Shown piece after piece: positions 7,956 to 17,040 of a stretch of DNA of 64,000 bases. The notes below the pieces were generated by a model, which saw only the letters and a list, made by a program, of their open reading frames with translations, had not been told where the DNA came from and did not search any database. The stretch comes from RGIG529 sp050950425 (lineage in GTDB: Bacteria; Bacillota; Clostridia; Oscillospirales; Oscillospiraceae): assembly GCA_050950425.1 (NCBI GenBank), contig JBMNHO010000002.1, positions 1,612,001 through 1,676,000 of the forward strand. Reading direction: 5' to 3'. The translations under genes and the position numbers were made by a program. The stretch's first letter is position 1. Every line of letters begins with the position of its first letter.

Positions 7956-8999
7956 TTAAGATTCCTTTCTTGCAATCAAATAGAGGAAAAACGGGGCACC
8001 CACAAAAGCCGTTAAAATGCCAATGGGCAGTTCAGATGTCCAGAGGTTTCGTGAAAAATTGTCTACAATCAGCAAAAACAAGGCACCAAAGACCATAGAA
8101 GTGGGGATCAAGGACGCATAATTATTGCCGACAAGCCGACGGGACAAATGGGGAATGACAAGACCCACCCAGCCGATCATGCCGCTGACGGAAACGCTGG
8201 CCGCCGTAATCAGGGTGGAGGAAAAGACGACCACCAGACGAACAACCGTCACGTTGACGCCCATGGTTTTCGCTTCTTCGTCTCCCATGGTTAAAACATT
8301 CATGCGCCAGCGGAGCATGAGCAGCGGCACAAGGCCGATTAGCATGGGGAAGAACGCAAAGATGACGTCAGAATGTTTGGCGCCGGAAAAACTGCCCATC
8401 AGCCAATAGGTAATGGCGGGAAGCTGATCGTTGGGATCGGCCACCAGCTTGAGATAAGAAGTGGCGGCCTGAAACAGGGAGCTGACCATAATACCGGATA
8501 AAATAAGCCCCACAATTTTGCCGCCCTTGGCCTTTTGGCTGACGAAAATGACCAAGACAACAGTCAAAACACTAAAACAAAAGGCAGACAGCGTAACATA
8601 TTGGCTGCTCAGACGGCCCATCAGCGCAAGGGCCGCACCAAACGCGGCACCCTGAGAGGCGCCCAAAATATCCGGCGAAGCCATCGGGTTTTTAAAAGTA
8701 CCCTGATACGCCGCGCCCGCGGCAGAAAGGCAGCAGCCCACCATGCAGGCCAGGAGAATGCGCGGCAGGCGCACATTGAAAAAGATCAGTTCCTTCTGCT
8801 CTTCCCAAGTGGGTGTGATGGGAAAAATCTTGGAAAACAAAATCTGAATAATTTCACTGGGGGAAATCGGATATTTCCCCAGCATGAAAGAGACGAGAAT
8901 GGTCAAAACCAGCAAAATAAAAAGGATCAAAAGAATGATTTTTGTTCGGTGTAGCTTCCAAAATGTTGAGCCAGAAGAAAGACGCTGTGTTTCCTCCAT
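7956..8999 (-). CDS. FecCD/BtuC/MolB-type ABC permease
   Basis: A 347-residue integral membrane protein of the type II importer permease family (PF01032), with about ten hydrophobic segments. The family features GASQGAAFGAALAL and SGMIGWVGLVIPHLSR (contact with the ATPase) are present. ATG start after GAGGAGCG. With the lipoprotein and ATPase it makes a complete importer. In Haemophilus, MolBCA of this architecture carries molybdate and tungstate. Confidence 0.92.
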   Translation of the reverse strand: MEETQRLSSGSTFWKLHRTKIILLILFILLVLTILVSFMLGKYPISPSEIIQILFSKIFPITPTWEEQKELIFFNVRLPRILLACMVGCCLSAAGAAYQGTFKNPMASPDILGASQGAAFGAALALMGRLSSQYVTLSAFCFSVLTVVLVIFVSQKAKGGKIVGLILSGIMVSSLFQAATSYLKLVADPNDQLPAITYWLMGSFSGAKHSDVIFAFFPMLIGLVPLLMLRWRMNVLTMGDEEAKTMGVNVTVVRLVVVFSSTLITAASVSVSGMIGWVGLVIPHLSRRLVGNNYASLIPTSMVFGALFLLIVDNFSRNLWTSELPIGILTAFVGAPFFLYLIARKES

Positions 9000-9154
9000 A
9001 TGATTCGCTCCTCTTCTGTTTCATTTGTTTTTGTTCTGTTTTATACGAAATATGAAGGAGAAGATAACGACGGCATGAAAAAGGACGCTGCCGTTTCCGG
9101 TATAATTTGAAAACAAGCGAGCGAACGGGGGATATTACAGGCAGAAACAAAAAG

Positions 9155-9907
9155 CTACCCTGCCTGCAACCCCACGCGATATCCTGTTTTGGCCAAGGCG
9201 CCGCCGGTCCCGCCGGTTTTGATGATATCTCGGCAGGCATCCCCGTCCTCCACGATGAGCGTGTTCAGTTCATCAACACCACATTCCAAAAGCGCGGTGC
9301 AAAGAGGCGTACTGGGGCCGACCACGACGGTATAAGCCTGTTTGGCCAAAGAAAGAAGACGCGGCAACGTTTTGTTGACCAAGGTGCTTCCGGTGATAAA
9401 GACAAAATCTTGCTCGGGAAGCAAATATTCGCAAGCGGTGTCGGGATAGTCCCCGGATCGGGGGTTTCGCTCCAAAATGGAGAGGGTGGCGACTTCCGCG
9501 AATGAATCCAGGTGGGGGAAATGGCCAATAACAGCGACCTTTTTTCCTTTTATCTCTTCTAAGTGGGCGGAAAAAGCGTCTTCTCCTGACCGGTTCAATA
9601 AATTTGGAGCGGTTCGGACGATCTGCTCCTCCTGCGACGGATGGTTGTAATACGCGTTGATGGCGGCCATGCCGATGCTGGCCTCCAAAAGGTTCCAAGA
9701 TCTGACACAGGCGGCCGCTTGCTGCAAAGAAACACCAACAAAATCAGAAGGGTGCAGGGGTGTCATAGTGTCCACCGGCGTGGTCATAGCGCAGCCCACA
9801 CGGGTGCCGGCACGCACCATGGTCCAGCTGGGACCGGATACCACCTCGTCGATCAAAATGTTGTTCGGCAAAGAGTCGATCATGCGATCATACAATGTCC
9901 ACGACAT
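9155..9907 (-). CDS. DUF4213/DUF364 putative heavy-metal chelation protein
   Basis: A 250-residue cytoplasmic protein starting MSWTLYDRMID. The N-terminal part resembles DUF4213 (enolase-N-like fold) and the C-terminal part DUF364, a Rossmann-like domain with KKVAVIGHFPHL and VFITGSTLVNKTLP. The family structure suggested a role in metal chelation or small-molecule metal chemistry. The reaction is unknown. It is the first gene of the transporter operon, about 155 bases before the permease, so it probably handles the imported metal or oxyanion. ATG at 9907. A longer upstream start has no ribosome site. Confidence 0.82.
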   Translation of the reverse strand: MSWTLYDRMIDSLPNNILIDEVVSGPSWTMVRAGTRVGCAMTTPVDTMTPLHPSDFVGVSLQQAAACVRSWNLLEASIGMAAINAYYNHPSQEEQIVRTAPNLLNRSGEDAFSAHLEEIKGKKVAVIGHFPHLDSFAEVATLSILERNPRSGDYPDTACEYLLPEQDFVFITGSTLVNKTLPRLLSLAKQAYTVVVGPSTPLCTALLECGVDELNTLIVEDGDACRDIIKTGGTGGALAKTGYRVGLQAG

Positions 9908-9933
9908 AATAGGAAATGCTCCTTTCCAATCAT

Positions 9934-9964
9934 AAAAAAGGGATATGTTTTCAAGCAAATATCC
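9934..9964 (-). promoter_or_regulatory. Inverted repeat with T-run at the 5' end of the transporter transcript
   Basis: GGATAT (9941-9946) and ATATCC (9959-9964) form an inverted repeat. On the minus strand it is followed by CTTTTTT (9934-9940). It begins at the predicted transcription start, so it may be an operator or a short attenuator hairpin. Confidence 0.5.
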
Positions 9965-9971
9965 TTTTTAA

Positions 9972-10000
9972 AGTATATACAATGTCACTGCGCTTGTCAA
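9972..10000 (-). promoter_or_regulatory. Promoter of the DUF364-ABC transporter operon
   Basis: On the minus strand a perfect TTGACA (9995-10000) lies 17 bases before TATACT (9972-9977). Transcription should start near 9965. Confidence 0.85.
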
Positions 10001-10067
10001 GGGAAAAGGAGAAAAACCGCTGCCCGATTTTTCCCCTTTTTCATGGGGCGGAATCCGGGCAAGGCTC

Positions 10068-10096
10068 TTGCTATTTGCAGAAAAACTGGATACAAT
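10068..10096 (+). promoter_or_regulatory. Promoter of sfsA
   Basis: TTGCTA (10068-10073), 17 bases, TACAAT (10091-10096). The predicted start (10102-10104) coincides with the ATG of sfsA, suggesting a leaderless message. Confidence 0.6.
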
Positions 10097-10103
10097 GTAA
10101 CGT

Positions 10104-10784
10104 ATGATTTACGAGAGAATGGTAAAAGGATCTTTTTTGGAGCGACCCAACCGGTTTATTGCTTTGGTGGAGCTGTTTGGTGAAGTGGAGATTTGCCATG
10201 TGAAAAACACCGGGCGGTGCAAAGAGCTGCTGGTTCCCGGGGCGACGGTTTATGTGCAGCGGGCAAAAAACGATTCTCGCAAGACGAAATATGACCTTAT
10301 TTCTGTGGAAAAAGAGGGGCGTCTCATCAATATAGATTCTGCCGCGCCCAATGGTGTGTTTGGCGAATGGGCCAGGCACGGGCGGTTTCTGCCCGAGACC
10401 GAAGCCGTGCGGCAGGAGCGGGTTTGGGAGGATTCCCGCTTGGATTTTTTTGTGGAAACCCGACAGGGCATTACGCTGGTGGAGGTCAAAGGGGTGACGC
10501 TGGAGGAGCATGGCGTGGCGAAGTTTCCGGATGCGCCCACCCAGCGGGGGGTGAAGCATATTGAAGCGTTGTGCAGAGCCAAGGCGCAAGGGATAGACGC
10601 ATGTCTGTTTTTTGTGATTCAGATGGAAGGGGTTTTGTATTTTACACCCAACGATGAAATGCATCCGGCGTTTGGAGCGGCGCTGCGAAACGCCGCGTCT
10701 TTGGGAGTGAAGCTGATGGCGTATGACTGCATTGTAACGCCGGATCGCATTGCGCTTCGGGCTCCGGTGGAGATCCGCCTTTGA
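10104..10784 (+). CDS. sfsA: DNA/sugar fermentation stimulation protein SfsA
   Basis: A 226-residue SfsA-family protein (PF03749). Family marks include SFLERPNRFIALVEL, HVKNTGRCKELLVPG and, near the nuclease-like centre, LVEVKGVTLEEHG with FPDAPTQRGVKH. E. coli SfsA binds DNA and was linked to maltose gene expression. The domain resembles a restriction-type nuclease, so a nucleic-acid role is likely. The ATG has no ribosome site, while the promoter -10 box ends only seven bases upstream. The later in-frame ATG at 10119 would cut into conserved sequence. Confidence 0.9.
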   Translation: MIYERMVKGSFLERPNRFIALVELFGEVEICHVKNTGRCKELLVPGATVYVQRAKNDSRKTKYDLISVEKEGRLINIDSAAPNGVFGEWARHGRFLPETEAVRQERVWEDSRLDFFVETRQGITLVEVKGVTLEEHGVAKFPDAPTQRGVKHIEALCRAKAQGIDACLFFVIQMEGVLYFTPNDEMHPAFGAALRNAASLGVKLMAYDCIVTPDRIALRAPVEIRL

Positions 10785-10815
10785 AATGGACGATGGACGT
10801 TGAAGGAGAAAACAA

Positions 10816-11739
10816 ATGGAACGAAAGCGTGTGCGAGGGAACACATATGTTATAGAAGCCCGGTCAGAGTTGATCCCGTACTATCAGGTGGGGGAGCGGG
10901 ACATTGTTTTGCTGGACAGCGGGTACGAAACGCCGGATCGGGAAGCGCTAAAGGCGCTCCTGGATCGGGAGGGGCTGCGCGTTGCGGCGGTCATCGGCAC
11001 CCATATTCACACAGATCACAGCGGCAACCACAGCTATTTTCAAAGCAAGGGAGCGGAGATCATTCTGCCGTTTATTGAGGCGGCAGTGGGGCAGTCTCCG
11101 CTGACCGGGAAGCTGGCGTTTTTTCTTTGCTCTCCCGGCCAGGTAGAGACGCTGTTTGGTAGCATGCTTGTCAAAGCGGATCGGGTGATTATGCCGGGGG
11201 AGGAGGAGGTTTCCGTGTGCGGCGCTGTCTTTCGCATTGTCAGCTTGCCGGGGCATACGACGGGGCACATTGGGATCATCACGCCGGACCACGTATTTTA
11301 CGTGGGAGATGCTTTGATGAGTGAGGATATTTTGAACAACGCGAAGCTGCCCACCAGCCTCTCCTACGCGGCGGATTTGGAGAGCAAACGGAAGCTGTAC
11401 GACCATTCGTACGATGCTTATATTGTAGCCCACAAAGGCATTTATAAGGACATTACCCGGCTGATTGCGCGCAACATCGAGCATCGGGAAGAAAGGGTGC
11501 AGGCGGTTGCCGGGTGCTTGCAGGAGCCGATGACGCTGGATGAATTATCCCACGTTGTGTGGCAGGCGTTTTCCGTGCGCACCCGGCAGCCGGGGCGCAT
11601 TGCCGTGTATCTGCGCAACCTGCACAGCATCTTGGAGTATCTCTGTGACAGGGGGGACGTGGAGCGGCAGTTTGCAGAAGGCATCACCCGGTATGTACAA
11701 AAAAAGGCATCACTGCATCCGGCGGTACACCAAGGTTAA
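10816..11739 (+). CDS. MBL-fold metallo-hydrolase
   Basis: A 307-residue metallo-beta-lactamase-fold enzyme. The metal motif THIHTDHSGN (H63, H65, D67, H68), H147 in LPGHTTGH and D165 in YVGDAL are in place, so a two-metal hydrolase is expected. The last 80 or so residues form a helical, winged-helix-like tail (VWQAFSVRTRQPGRIAVYL), as in clostridial LACTB2-like proteins. The substrate cannot be told. It follows sfsA by 31 bases with a GAAGGAGA site and is probably co-transcribed. Its last 30 bases overlap the end of malQ on the other strand. Confidence 0.85.
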   Translation: MERKRVRGNTYVIEARSELIPYYQVGERDIVLLDSGYETPDREALKALLDREGLRVAAVIGTHIHTDHSGNHSYFQSKGAEIILPFIEAAVGQSPLTGKLAFFLCSPGQVETLFGSMLVKADRVIMPGEEEVSVCGAVFRIVSLPGHTTGHIGIITPDHVFYVGDALMSEDILNNAKLPTSLSYAADLESKRKLYDHSYDAYIVAHKGIYKDITRLIARNIEHREERVQAVAGCLQEPMTLDELSHVVWQAFSVRTRQPGRIAVYLRNLHSILEYLCDRGDVERQFAEGITRYVQKKASLHPAVHQG

Positions 11740-13203
11740 GTGGCGCAGATGGGAAGAAACCGCGGCATTTAACGCCTCCCCGCGCACCCGCCAGGCCCAG
11801 TTGGGAAACCCCACGGTGCCAGGGGTGTTCATCCGGGCGTCGCTTCCCAGAGACAGAATGTCCTGAAGGGGGCAGATGACCAGGCGCGCGGGAGAAGCGA
11901 AGGCTCCGGCGATGGCACCCCAGGTGTATCCCTCTGATTCTTGGAGCCGGAGGTAATCCGTCGCAAAGGCGCGGGATGCATCGTCCGCCTGCTCCGTTAA
12001 AAACTGATAAAAGGTGGGTGTGTCGTGGGTGGAGGTGTAGTATACCGTGTCCGGGGTGACATTATGAGGCAGAAACGCATTGTCGTAAGCCGGGGTAAAG
12101 GCATCTGTCAGAACGGCCATGGTCGGCAGGCCGCTGCCGGCGACAAAGGAATGGGCCGCTTCTGACAAGTCGCCCAAGTCCTCTGCCAGGAACCGGTCTT
12201 TTGTCCCCACGGAGAAGAAAACGTCCAGCAGTTTTTGGCCGGGGCCTTTTTTCCAGCGGCCGTCCGCTGCCGTTTCCGCGTCGGCAGGAATTTCCCAAAA
12301 ACTGTGGATGGCGCGAAAATGGTCAATGCGTAGCAAATCAAACTGCGAAAGGGCGTTTAAAATGCGCTGTTTCCAAAAGGCGAAATCCTCTTTTTCGTGG
12401 TTTTTCCAGGCATAAAGAGGCATGCCCCAATGCTGCCCTGCGGGGGAAAAGCTGTCTGCCGGGACACCTGAAAAATAGCGGGGGGCTCTCTTGCCGTCTA
12501 CACGGAACAAAGAAGGATTGACCCAGACGTCGGCGCTGTCGGCAGAGAGGTAAAAAGGCAGATCGCCGATGATGGAGATGTCTCTGTCATTGGCATAGTT
12601 TTTCAGAGCTTGCCACTGGGTGAAAAAAAGATATTGCAAAAAACAGTGGAACTGGATTTGTTCGGCAAGCAGCCTGCAGTATCGATTGATAGCGGCGGGG
12701 GTGCGGCGTACGATGGCTTGGTCCGGCCAGCTGGAAAGCGCTGCCCCGTCAAAGTGATCCTGCAGGGCGGCAAACAGGGCATAATCCGGAAGCCAGCTTT
12801 TTTGGGCAATGGTAAACGCAGAAACGGCATCGGCCAGCTCTGGCGTGCAGCGGGAAAAGGCGATATAAAGCAGAGACATGCGTGTTTTGGCCAGGAAGTC
12901 GAAGTCCACCTGGTCCGTTGCCTCGTGTCTTGCGGACCGAAGCTCTTCTTCCGTCAAAAGGGCGTCGGCGTGGAGCTTGTCCAAATCGATGAGAAACGGG
13001 TTGCCGGCGATGCTAGAATGAGACTGATATGGAGAGTAACCGCCGCCGGGGGGGACAAGGGGAAGAACCTGCCAGTATCGCTGGCCGGCGTCCTGCAAAA
13101 AATCGACAAAGCGAAAGGCTGCCTCGCCCATGGAACCGATGCCGTAAGGGCCGGGCAAAGAAGAAAGATGAAGCAGCACGCCGCTGGAACGAATGGGTAT
13201 CAT
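11710..13203 (-). CDS. malQ: 4-alpha-glucanotransferase (amylomaltase)
   Basis: A 497-residue GH77 enzyme of normal length. It transfers alpha-1,4-glucan chains between maltodextrins in the cytoplasm. Start region RSSGVLLHLSSLPGPYGIG is typical. The likely catalytic residues are D294 (LLRIDHFRA, nucleophile), E341 (LAEDLG, acid/base) and D394 (STHDTPT). ATG at 13203 follows GAGGAGG. It stands alone here without other glycogen genes. Its 3' end overlaps the MBL gene tail-to-tail by 30 bp with no terminator between. Confidence 0.95.
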   Translation of the reverse strand: MIPIRSSGVLLHLSSLPGPYGIGSMGEAAFRFVDFLQDAGQRYWQVLPLVPPGGGYSPYQSHSSIAGNPFLIDLDKLHADALLTEEELRSARHEATDQVDFDFLAKTRMSLLYIAFSRCTPELADAVSAFTIAQKSWLPDYALFAALQDHFDGAALSSWPDQAIVRRTPAAINRYCRLLAEQIQFHCFLQYLFFTQWQALKNYANDRDISIIGDLPFYLSADSADVWVNPSLFRVDGKRAPRYFSGVPADSFSPAGQHWGMPLYAWKNHEKEDFAFWKQRILNALSQFDLLRIDHFRAIHSFWEIPADAETAADGRWKKGPGQKLLDVFFSVGTKDRFLAEDLGDLSEAAHSFVAGSGLPTMAVLTDAFTPAYDNAFLPHNVTPDTVYYTSTHDTPTFYQFLTEQADDASRAFATDYLRLQESEGYTWGAIAGAFASPARLVICPLQDILSLGSDARMNTPGTVGFPNWAWRVRGEALNAAVSSHLRHLTLVYRRMQ

Positions 13204-13281
13204 AATGATAAGCCTCCTCTTGTTAGGTAAATATGCGCCTTTTCGGTTTCAACGCGCATTTATTGGAAGATTTCTTACTAG

Positions 13282-13310
13282 TTTACATCATACGGATGAA
13301 AAAATATAGC
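13282..13310 (+). promoter_or_regulatory. Promoter of the ECF S-component gene
   Basis: TTTACA (13282-13287), 17 bases, TATAGC (13305-13310), about 50 bases before the start codon. Confidence 0.55.
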
Positions 13311-13365
13311 AAAAAAGGGAATGTAAAGCATTTTGCGTAGAAATTCGCAGAGAAGGGAAGAATGA

Positions 13366-13929
13366 ATGATGAAAAAAATGACGGTACGCACCATTGCTGT
13401 TACGGCGGTGATGGCGGCGCTGGTATATGCCGCATCCTGGGTGCGCATTGTGATTCCCCTTTCCGTTGGCAGTACGGCCATTCATCTGGGCAATGTGGTT
13501 TGCCTGCTGTCCGGCCTGCTGATGGGGCCGCTGCAAGGGGGGCTGGCTGCCGGGATCGGCTCTTGTTTTTTCGACCTGTCAAATCCGCTATATGTCGCAT
13601 ATGCGCCGATGACGCTGGTGTTTAAATTTTGTTTGGGCTTTGTGGCGGGGCTTGTTTCTCATTGGAAGGGCAGGAGCGGAAAGCAGTTTTCGTTCAACTT
13701 GCTGGGCGGCATTCTGGGTTCTGTGACATACACTGCTTTATACCTGACCCAGACCTTTTTGATCAATTTGTGGGTGAAAAACCTGGCGGCGCCTCTGGCA
13801 GCGCTGATGACAGCGCAAAGTGCCGTTGCGTCGATCATCAATGGCGCTTTGGCAGTCATTTGCGCGGTTCCCCTTGCTGCGGGGATTCGCATGGCGTTGA
13901 AAAAAAGCAACTTCCATCTAAATCTATAA
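13366..13929 (+). CDS. ECF transporter S component (vitamin-type, substrate unknown)
   Basis: A 187-residue membrane protein with about six helices, matching the ECF-type substrate-binding subunit fold (PF12822 style). The N terminus has the AVMAALVYAASW helix typical of the AxxxA contact with the shared EcfT subunit. It would bind a vitamin or precursor outside and work with an EcfAA'T module encoded elsewhere. The substrate cannot be read from sequence or neighbours. An AAGGGA site precedes the ATG at 13366. Confidence 0.8.
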   Translation: MMKKMTVRTIAVTAVMAALVYAASWVRIVIPLSVGSTAIHLGNVVCLLSGLLMGPLQGGLAAGIGSCFFDLSNPLYVAYAPMTLVFKFCLGFVAGLVSHWKGRSGKQFSFNLLGGILGSVTYTALYLTQTFLINLWVKNLAAPLAALMTAQSAVASIINGALAVICAVPLAAGIRMALKKSNFHLNL

Positions 13930-14019
13930 GAATAAGCCAAGGCAAAAAACAGCGATTCAAAGCACCCATGAAGGTTTAAAAATTTTAAAGAAAAATATGC
14001 TTCTTTTTTTCTAAAAAAA

Positions 14020-14028
14020 TGGTATACT
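14020..14028 (+). promoter_or_regulatory. Extended -10 promoter of the CNNM gene
   Basis: TGG followed by TATACT (14023-14028) is an extended -10 element. The -35 region (TTCTTT near 14001) is weak. Confidence 0.5.
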
Positions 14029-14105
14029 ATTGATTGTATTCACATGAGAGTATAGACTCTGATCTGAAACATGCGCCACATGCGCATTAAAAAGGAGGAA
14101 TCGTC

Positions 14106-15455
14106 TTGGCATCCGACCCTATAGGGCCGCAATTATTGCTACAATTTGTTTTGATTTTGATCAACGCATTTTTCGCGTCGACAGAAATTGCGGTGCTCTC
14201 GCTCAATGAAAACCGACTCCGCCGCAAAGCGGAAGAGGGAGACAAGAAGGCAATGCAGATGATGAAATTTGTGGAGACGCCGGCAAAGTTTTTGTCTACC
14301 ATCCAAATTGGCATCACCATGGCAGGGTTTTTGGGCAGCGCCTTTGCCGCGGAAAACTTTGCCTATCGGTTGACATCTTGGTTGGTTCACACAGTTCGTG
14401 TGACAGCTTTGTCCGAAAACGCGCTCCATACGATTTCCGTTATCATCATCACCTTTATTCTGGCATATTTCACCCTTGTTTTGGGAGAATTGGTTCCAAA
14501 ACGATTGGCAATGAAGTACCCGGAAAAAGTGGCGCAGATGGCCTCCGGTGTTATTCGCGGCACATCTTTTATTTTCAAGCCCCTTATTTGGCTGCTTTCT
14601 GTTTCAACCAATGGAATGTTGAGACTTCTACATATCGACCCAAATGAAGAAGAGTCAGATGTGTCGGAGGATGAAATTCGGCTGATGGTGGACATTGGGG
14701 AAGAAAAAGGTGCCATTGAATCCAGCGAGCGGACCATGATTGAAAATGTCTTCGCGTTCAACAACATGACGGCGGAAGATGTGATGATTCACAGGACGGA
14801 TATGAAAGCCATTTGGGTAGAAGACACCCCGGAGGACATTGTAAACACCATTGAGATGACGGGTCTTTCCAGATTTCCAGTGTATGAGGAGGACGCGGAC
14901 GATATAATCGGAATCTTGAGTACACGACAATATTTGCTAAACGCCCATCGTGGCATGCCAAACCCTCTGCGGGAGATTTTGCGGCCTGCCTATTTTGTGC
15001 CCGAATCGGTGCGGACAGATATTTTGTTTCGGGATATGCAAATGAAAAAGGTGCATATGGCCATTGTGGTGGACGAGTATGGCGGGACCAGCGGCCTTGT
15101 GACGATGGAAGATCTGCTGGAAGAGATTGTGGGTAATATCTATGATGAATTTGACCCCCAGGACGAACAGGATATCATTCAAATCGAGGATAACTTATGG
15201 CAGGTCGCGGGCAGCACGGAGCTGGAGAACATTGCGGAGGCGCTGGATATTTCACTCCCCTTGGAGGAAGAATATGATACGCTGGGCGGTCTCGTGTTTG
15301 CGCAGCTTTCTGTGATCCCGGAAGATGGGACGCAAATCGCGGTGGATACCTGCGGTCTGCACATTCAGGTAAAGGAAATCGCGGAGCGCAGGGTGGAATG
15401 GGCGTTGGTATCCAAGCTGCCGGAGCAAGCCCAGAAAGAAGAGGCAACCAAATGA
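14106..15455 (+). CDS. CNNM/CorC-type hemolysin-family membrane protein
   Basis: A 449-residue protein: DUF21/CNNM membrane domain (about 1-190, three to four helices), a CBS pair (about 205-335, with VMIHRTDMKAIWV and VDEYGGTSGLVTMEDLLEE), then a CorC/HlyC domain (about 350-435). Related proteins are magnesium or cobalt efflux or exchange proteins. True hemolysis is doubtful. TTG start at 14106 directly after a strong AAGGAGGA. Its stop overlaps an upstream in-frame ATG of the pyk frame, so the two genes are probably co-transcribed. Confidence 0.88.
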   Translation: MASDPIGPQLLLQFVLILINAFFASTEIAVLSLNENRLRRKAEEGDKKAMQMMKFVETPAKFLSTIQIGITMAGFLGSAFAAENFAYRLTSWLVHTVRVTALSENALHTISVIIITFILAYFTLVLGELVPKRLAMKYPEKVAQMASGVIRGTSFIFKPLIWLLSVSTNGMLRLLHIDPNEEESDVSEDEIRLMVDIGEEKGAIESSERTMIENVFAFNNMTAEDVMIHRTDMKAIWVEDTPEDIVNTIEMTGLSRFPVYEEDADDIIGILSTRQYLLNAHRGMPNPLREILRPAYFVPESVRTDILFRDMQMKKVHMAIVVDEYGGTSGLVTMEDLLEEIVGNIYDEFDPQDEQDIIQIEDNLWQVAGSTELENIAEALDISLPLEEEYDTLGGLVFAQLSVIPEDGTQIAVDTCGLHIQVKEIAERRVEWALVSKLPEQAQKEEATK

Positions 15456-15469
15456 AAAAGGGGAGCGCA

Positions 15470-16885
15470 ATGCGAAAAACAAAAATTATTTGTACCCTTG
15501 GTCCTGCCGTTTCCGATGAAAAAAGCGTTCGCAACCTGATTTTGGGCGGGATGGATGCCGCTCGGTTTAATTTTTCCCACGGGACGCACGCAGAGCAGCT
15601 GGAGCGGCTTCGCGTATTCAAACGGGTGCGGGACGAATTGGGCCTTCCGGTGGCGACGATTTTAGACACCAAAGGGCCGGAAGTGCGGGTGAAAACCTTT
15701 GCTGCCGGTAAAGTGGAGCTAAAGGAAGGCGCCACGTTTACCCTGACCACCGATGAAGTGGCGGGGGACGGAACCAGAGTATCCGTCACATATGAAAACC
15801 TGCACCAGGAGCTGATCCCCGGGAACCGTATTTTGCTGGACGATGGGCTGATCGAGCTGGAAGTGTCTCGCATTTTGTGCAGGGACATTGTTTGCACGGT
15901 AAAAACCGGCGGGACTTTGTCCAACAATAAAAGCATCAACATCCCAGATGTCAATATTTTGATGCCGTCTCTCACAGAACGGGACGAGGCGGACATTGCC
16001 TTCGGCGTGGAACATGGGTTCGACTTCATTGCCGCGTCCTTTGTCCGCGGCAAGCAAGACATCGATGCCATCCGTGCCGTCTTGCAAAAATATGGCGGAG
16101 AAGACATTCTGGTAATTGCCAAGATCGAAAACCGAGAAGGCGTGAATCATTTGGATGAAATCATCCAGGCGGCGGACGGCATCATGGTGGCCAGAGGGGA
16201 TTTGGGCGTGGAAATCCCGGTCCATGAGGTGCCGGCGCTGCAAAAGGTGATGATTCGGAAAAGCGCGCTGGGTGGAAAAACGGTGATTATCGCGACCCAA
16301 ATGCTGGACTCGATGATCCGAAACCCCCGACCGACACGGGCAGAGGTGTCTGATGTGGCCAATGCCGTATTTGACGGAGCCAGTTGCGTGATGCTTTCGG
16401 GGGAGACGGCATCTGGGAAATATCCCCTTGAAAGCCTGCGTCAGATGGTAGACACAGTTTTGGCGGCAGAGGACGCCATCCATTATTGGAAGCGGTTTCG
16501 AAACACAGAATTTCCCCTGGACGGCACCATCACAAACGCCATGAGTCACACAGGGTGCCTTGCCGCCATGGATTTGAACGCCACCGCCATGCTGGTGGCA
16601 ACAAAATCCGGGCAAACAGCCCGGATGGTGGCACGGTTTCGACCGGCCTGTCCCATTGCCGCCGTGACGATGACAGAGCGTGTTCGTCGCCAGCTGAACT
16701 TGTCTTGGGGTGTTTCACCCTATCTTTCGGGAGAGGTGGACTCCACGGATCGGCTCTTTAGCCTTTGTGTTGAATGCGCCAGAAAAGAAGGCTTGGTTCA
16801 GGCCGGCGATACGGTGATCATCGTGGCCGGCGTTCCCATCGGGCGGACGGGTTCGACCAATTTAATCAAAGCGCAAGTGATATAA
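15470..16885 (+). CDS. pyk: Pyruvate kinase
   Basis: A 471-residue enzyme converting phosphoenolpyruvate and ADP to pyruvate and ATP in glycolysis. Visible motifs: N-terminal MRKTKIICTLGPA, ARFNFSHGTH, the active-site signature IAKIENREG, MVARGDLGVEIP and LSGETASGKYP. The length shows no extra C-terminal PEP-utiliser domain as found in Bacillus. I chose ATG 15470: an AAAGGGGAG site is spaced correctly and the sequence begins as in the family. ATG 15452 is an alternative. Confidence 0.96.
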   Translation: MRKTKIICTLGPAVSDEKSVRNLILGGMDAARFNFSHGTHAEQLERLRVFKRVRDELGLPVATILDTKGPEVRVKTFAAGKVELKEGATFTLTTDEVAGDGTRVSVTYENLHQELIPGNRILLDDGLIELEVSRILCRDIVCTVKTGGTLSNNKSINIPDVNILMPSLTERDEADIAFGVEHGFDFIAASFVRGKQDIDAIRAVLQKYGGEDILVIAKIENREGVNHLDEIIQAADGIMVARGDLGVEIPVHEVPALQKVMIRKSALGGKTVIIATQMLDSMIRNPRPTRAEVSDVANAVFDGASCVMLSGETASGKYPLESLRQMVDTVLAAEDAIHYWKRFRNTEFPLDGTITNAMSHTGCLAAMDLNATAMLVATKSGQTARMVARFRPACPIAAVTMTERVRRQLNLSWGVSPYLSGEVDSTDRLFSLCVECARKEGLVQAGDTVIIVAGVPIGRTGSTNLIKAQVI

Positions 16886-16894
16886 ATCATGCGA

Positions 16895-16934
16895 AACCGT
16901 CCGCCGCGGGGGTCTTCCCGGCGGGCGGTTTTAT
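16895..16934 (+). terminator. Terminator after pyk
   Basis: A GC-rich stem (about 16895-16910 with 16917-16930, one bulge) is followed by TTTTAT. Confidence 0.8.
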
Positions 16935-17040
16935 CTTAAGAAGGCGTTGTGCGATCCAGGGCTTATACCCAAAGGGCCTATGCGCCATGTATTTTACAAT
17001 TCGGTGCGATATGATTGTTTTCAAGCCACGGGAGGGAAAT

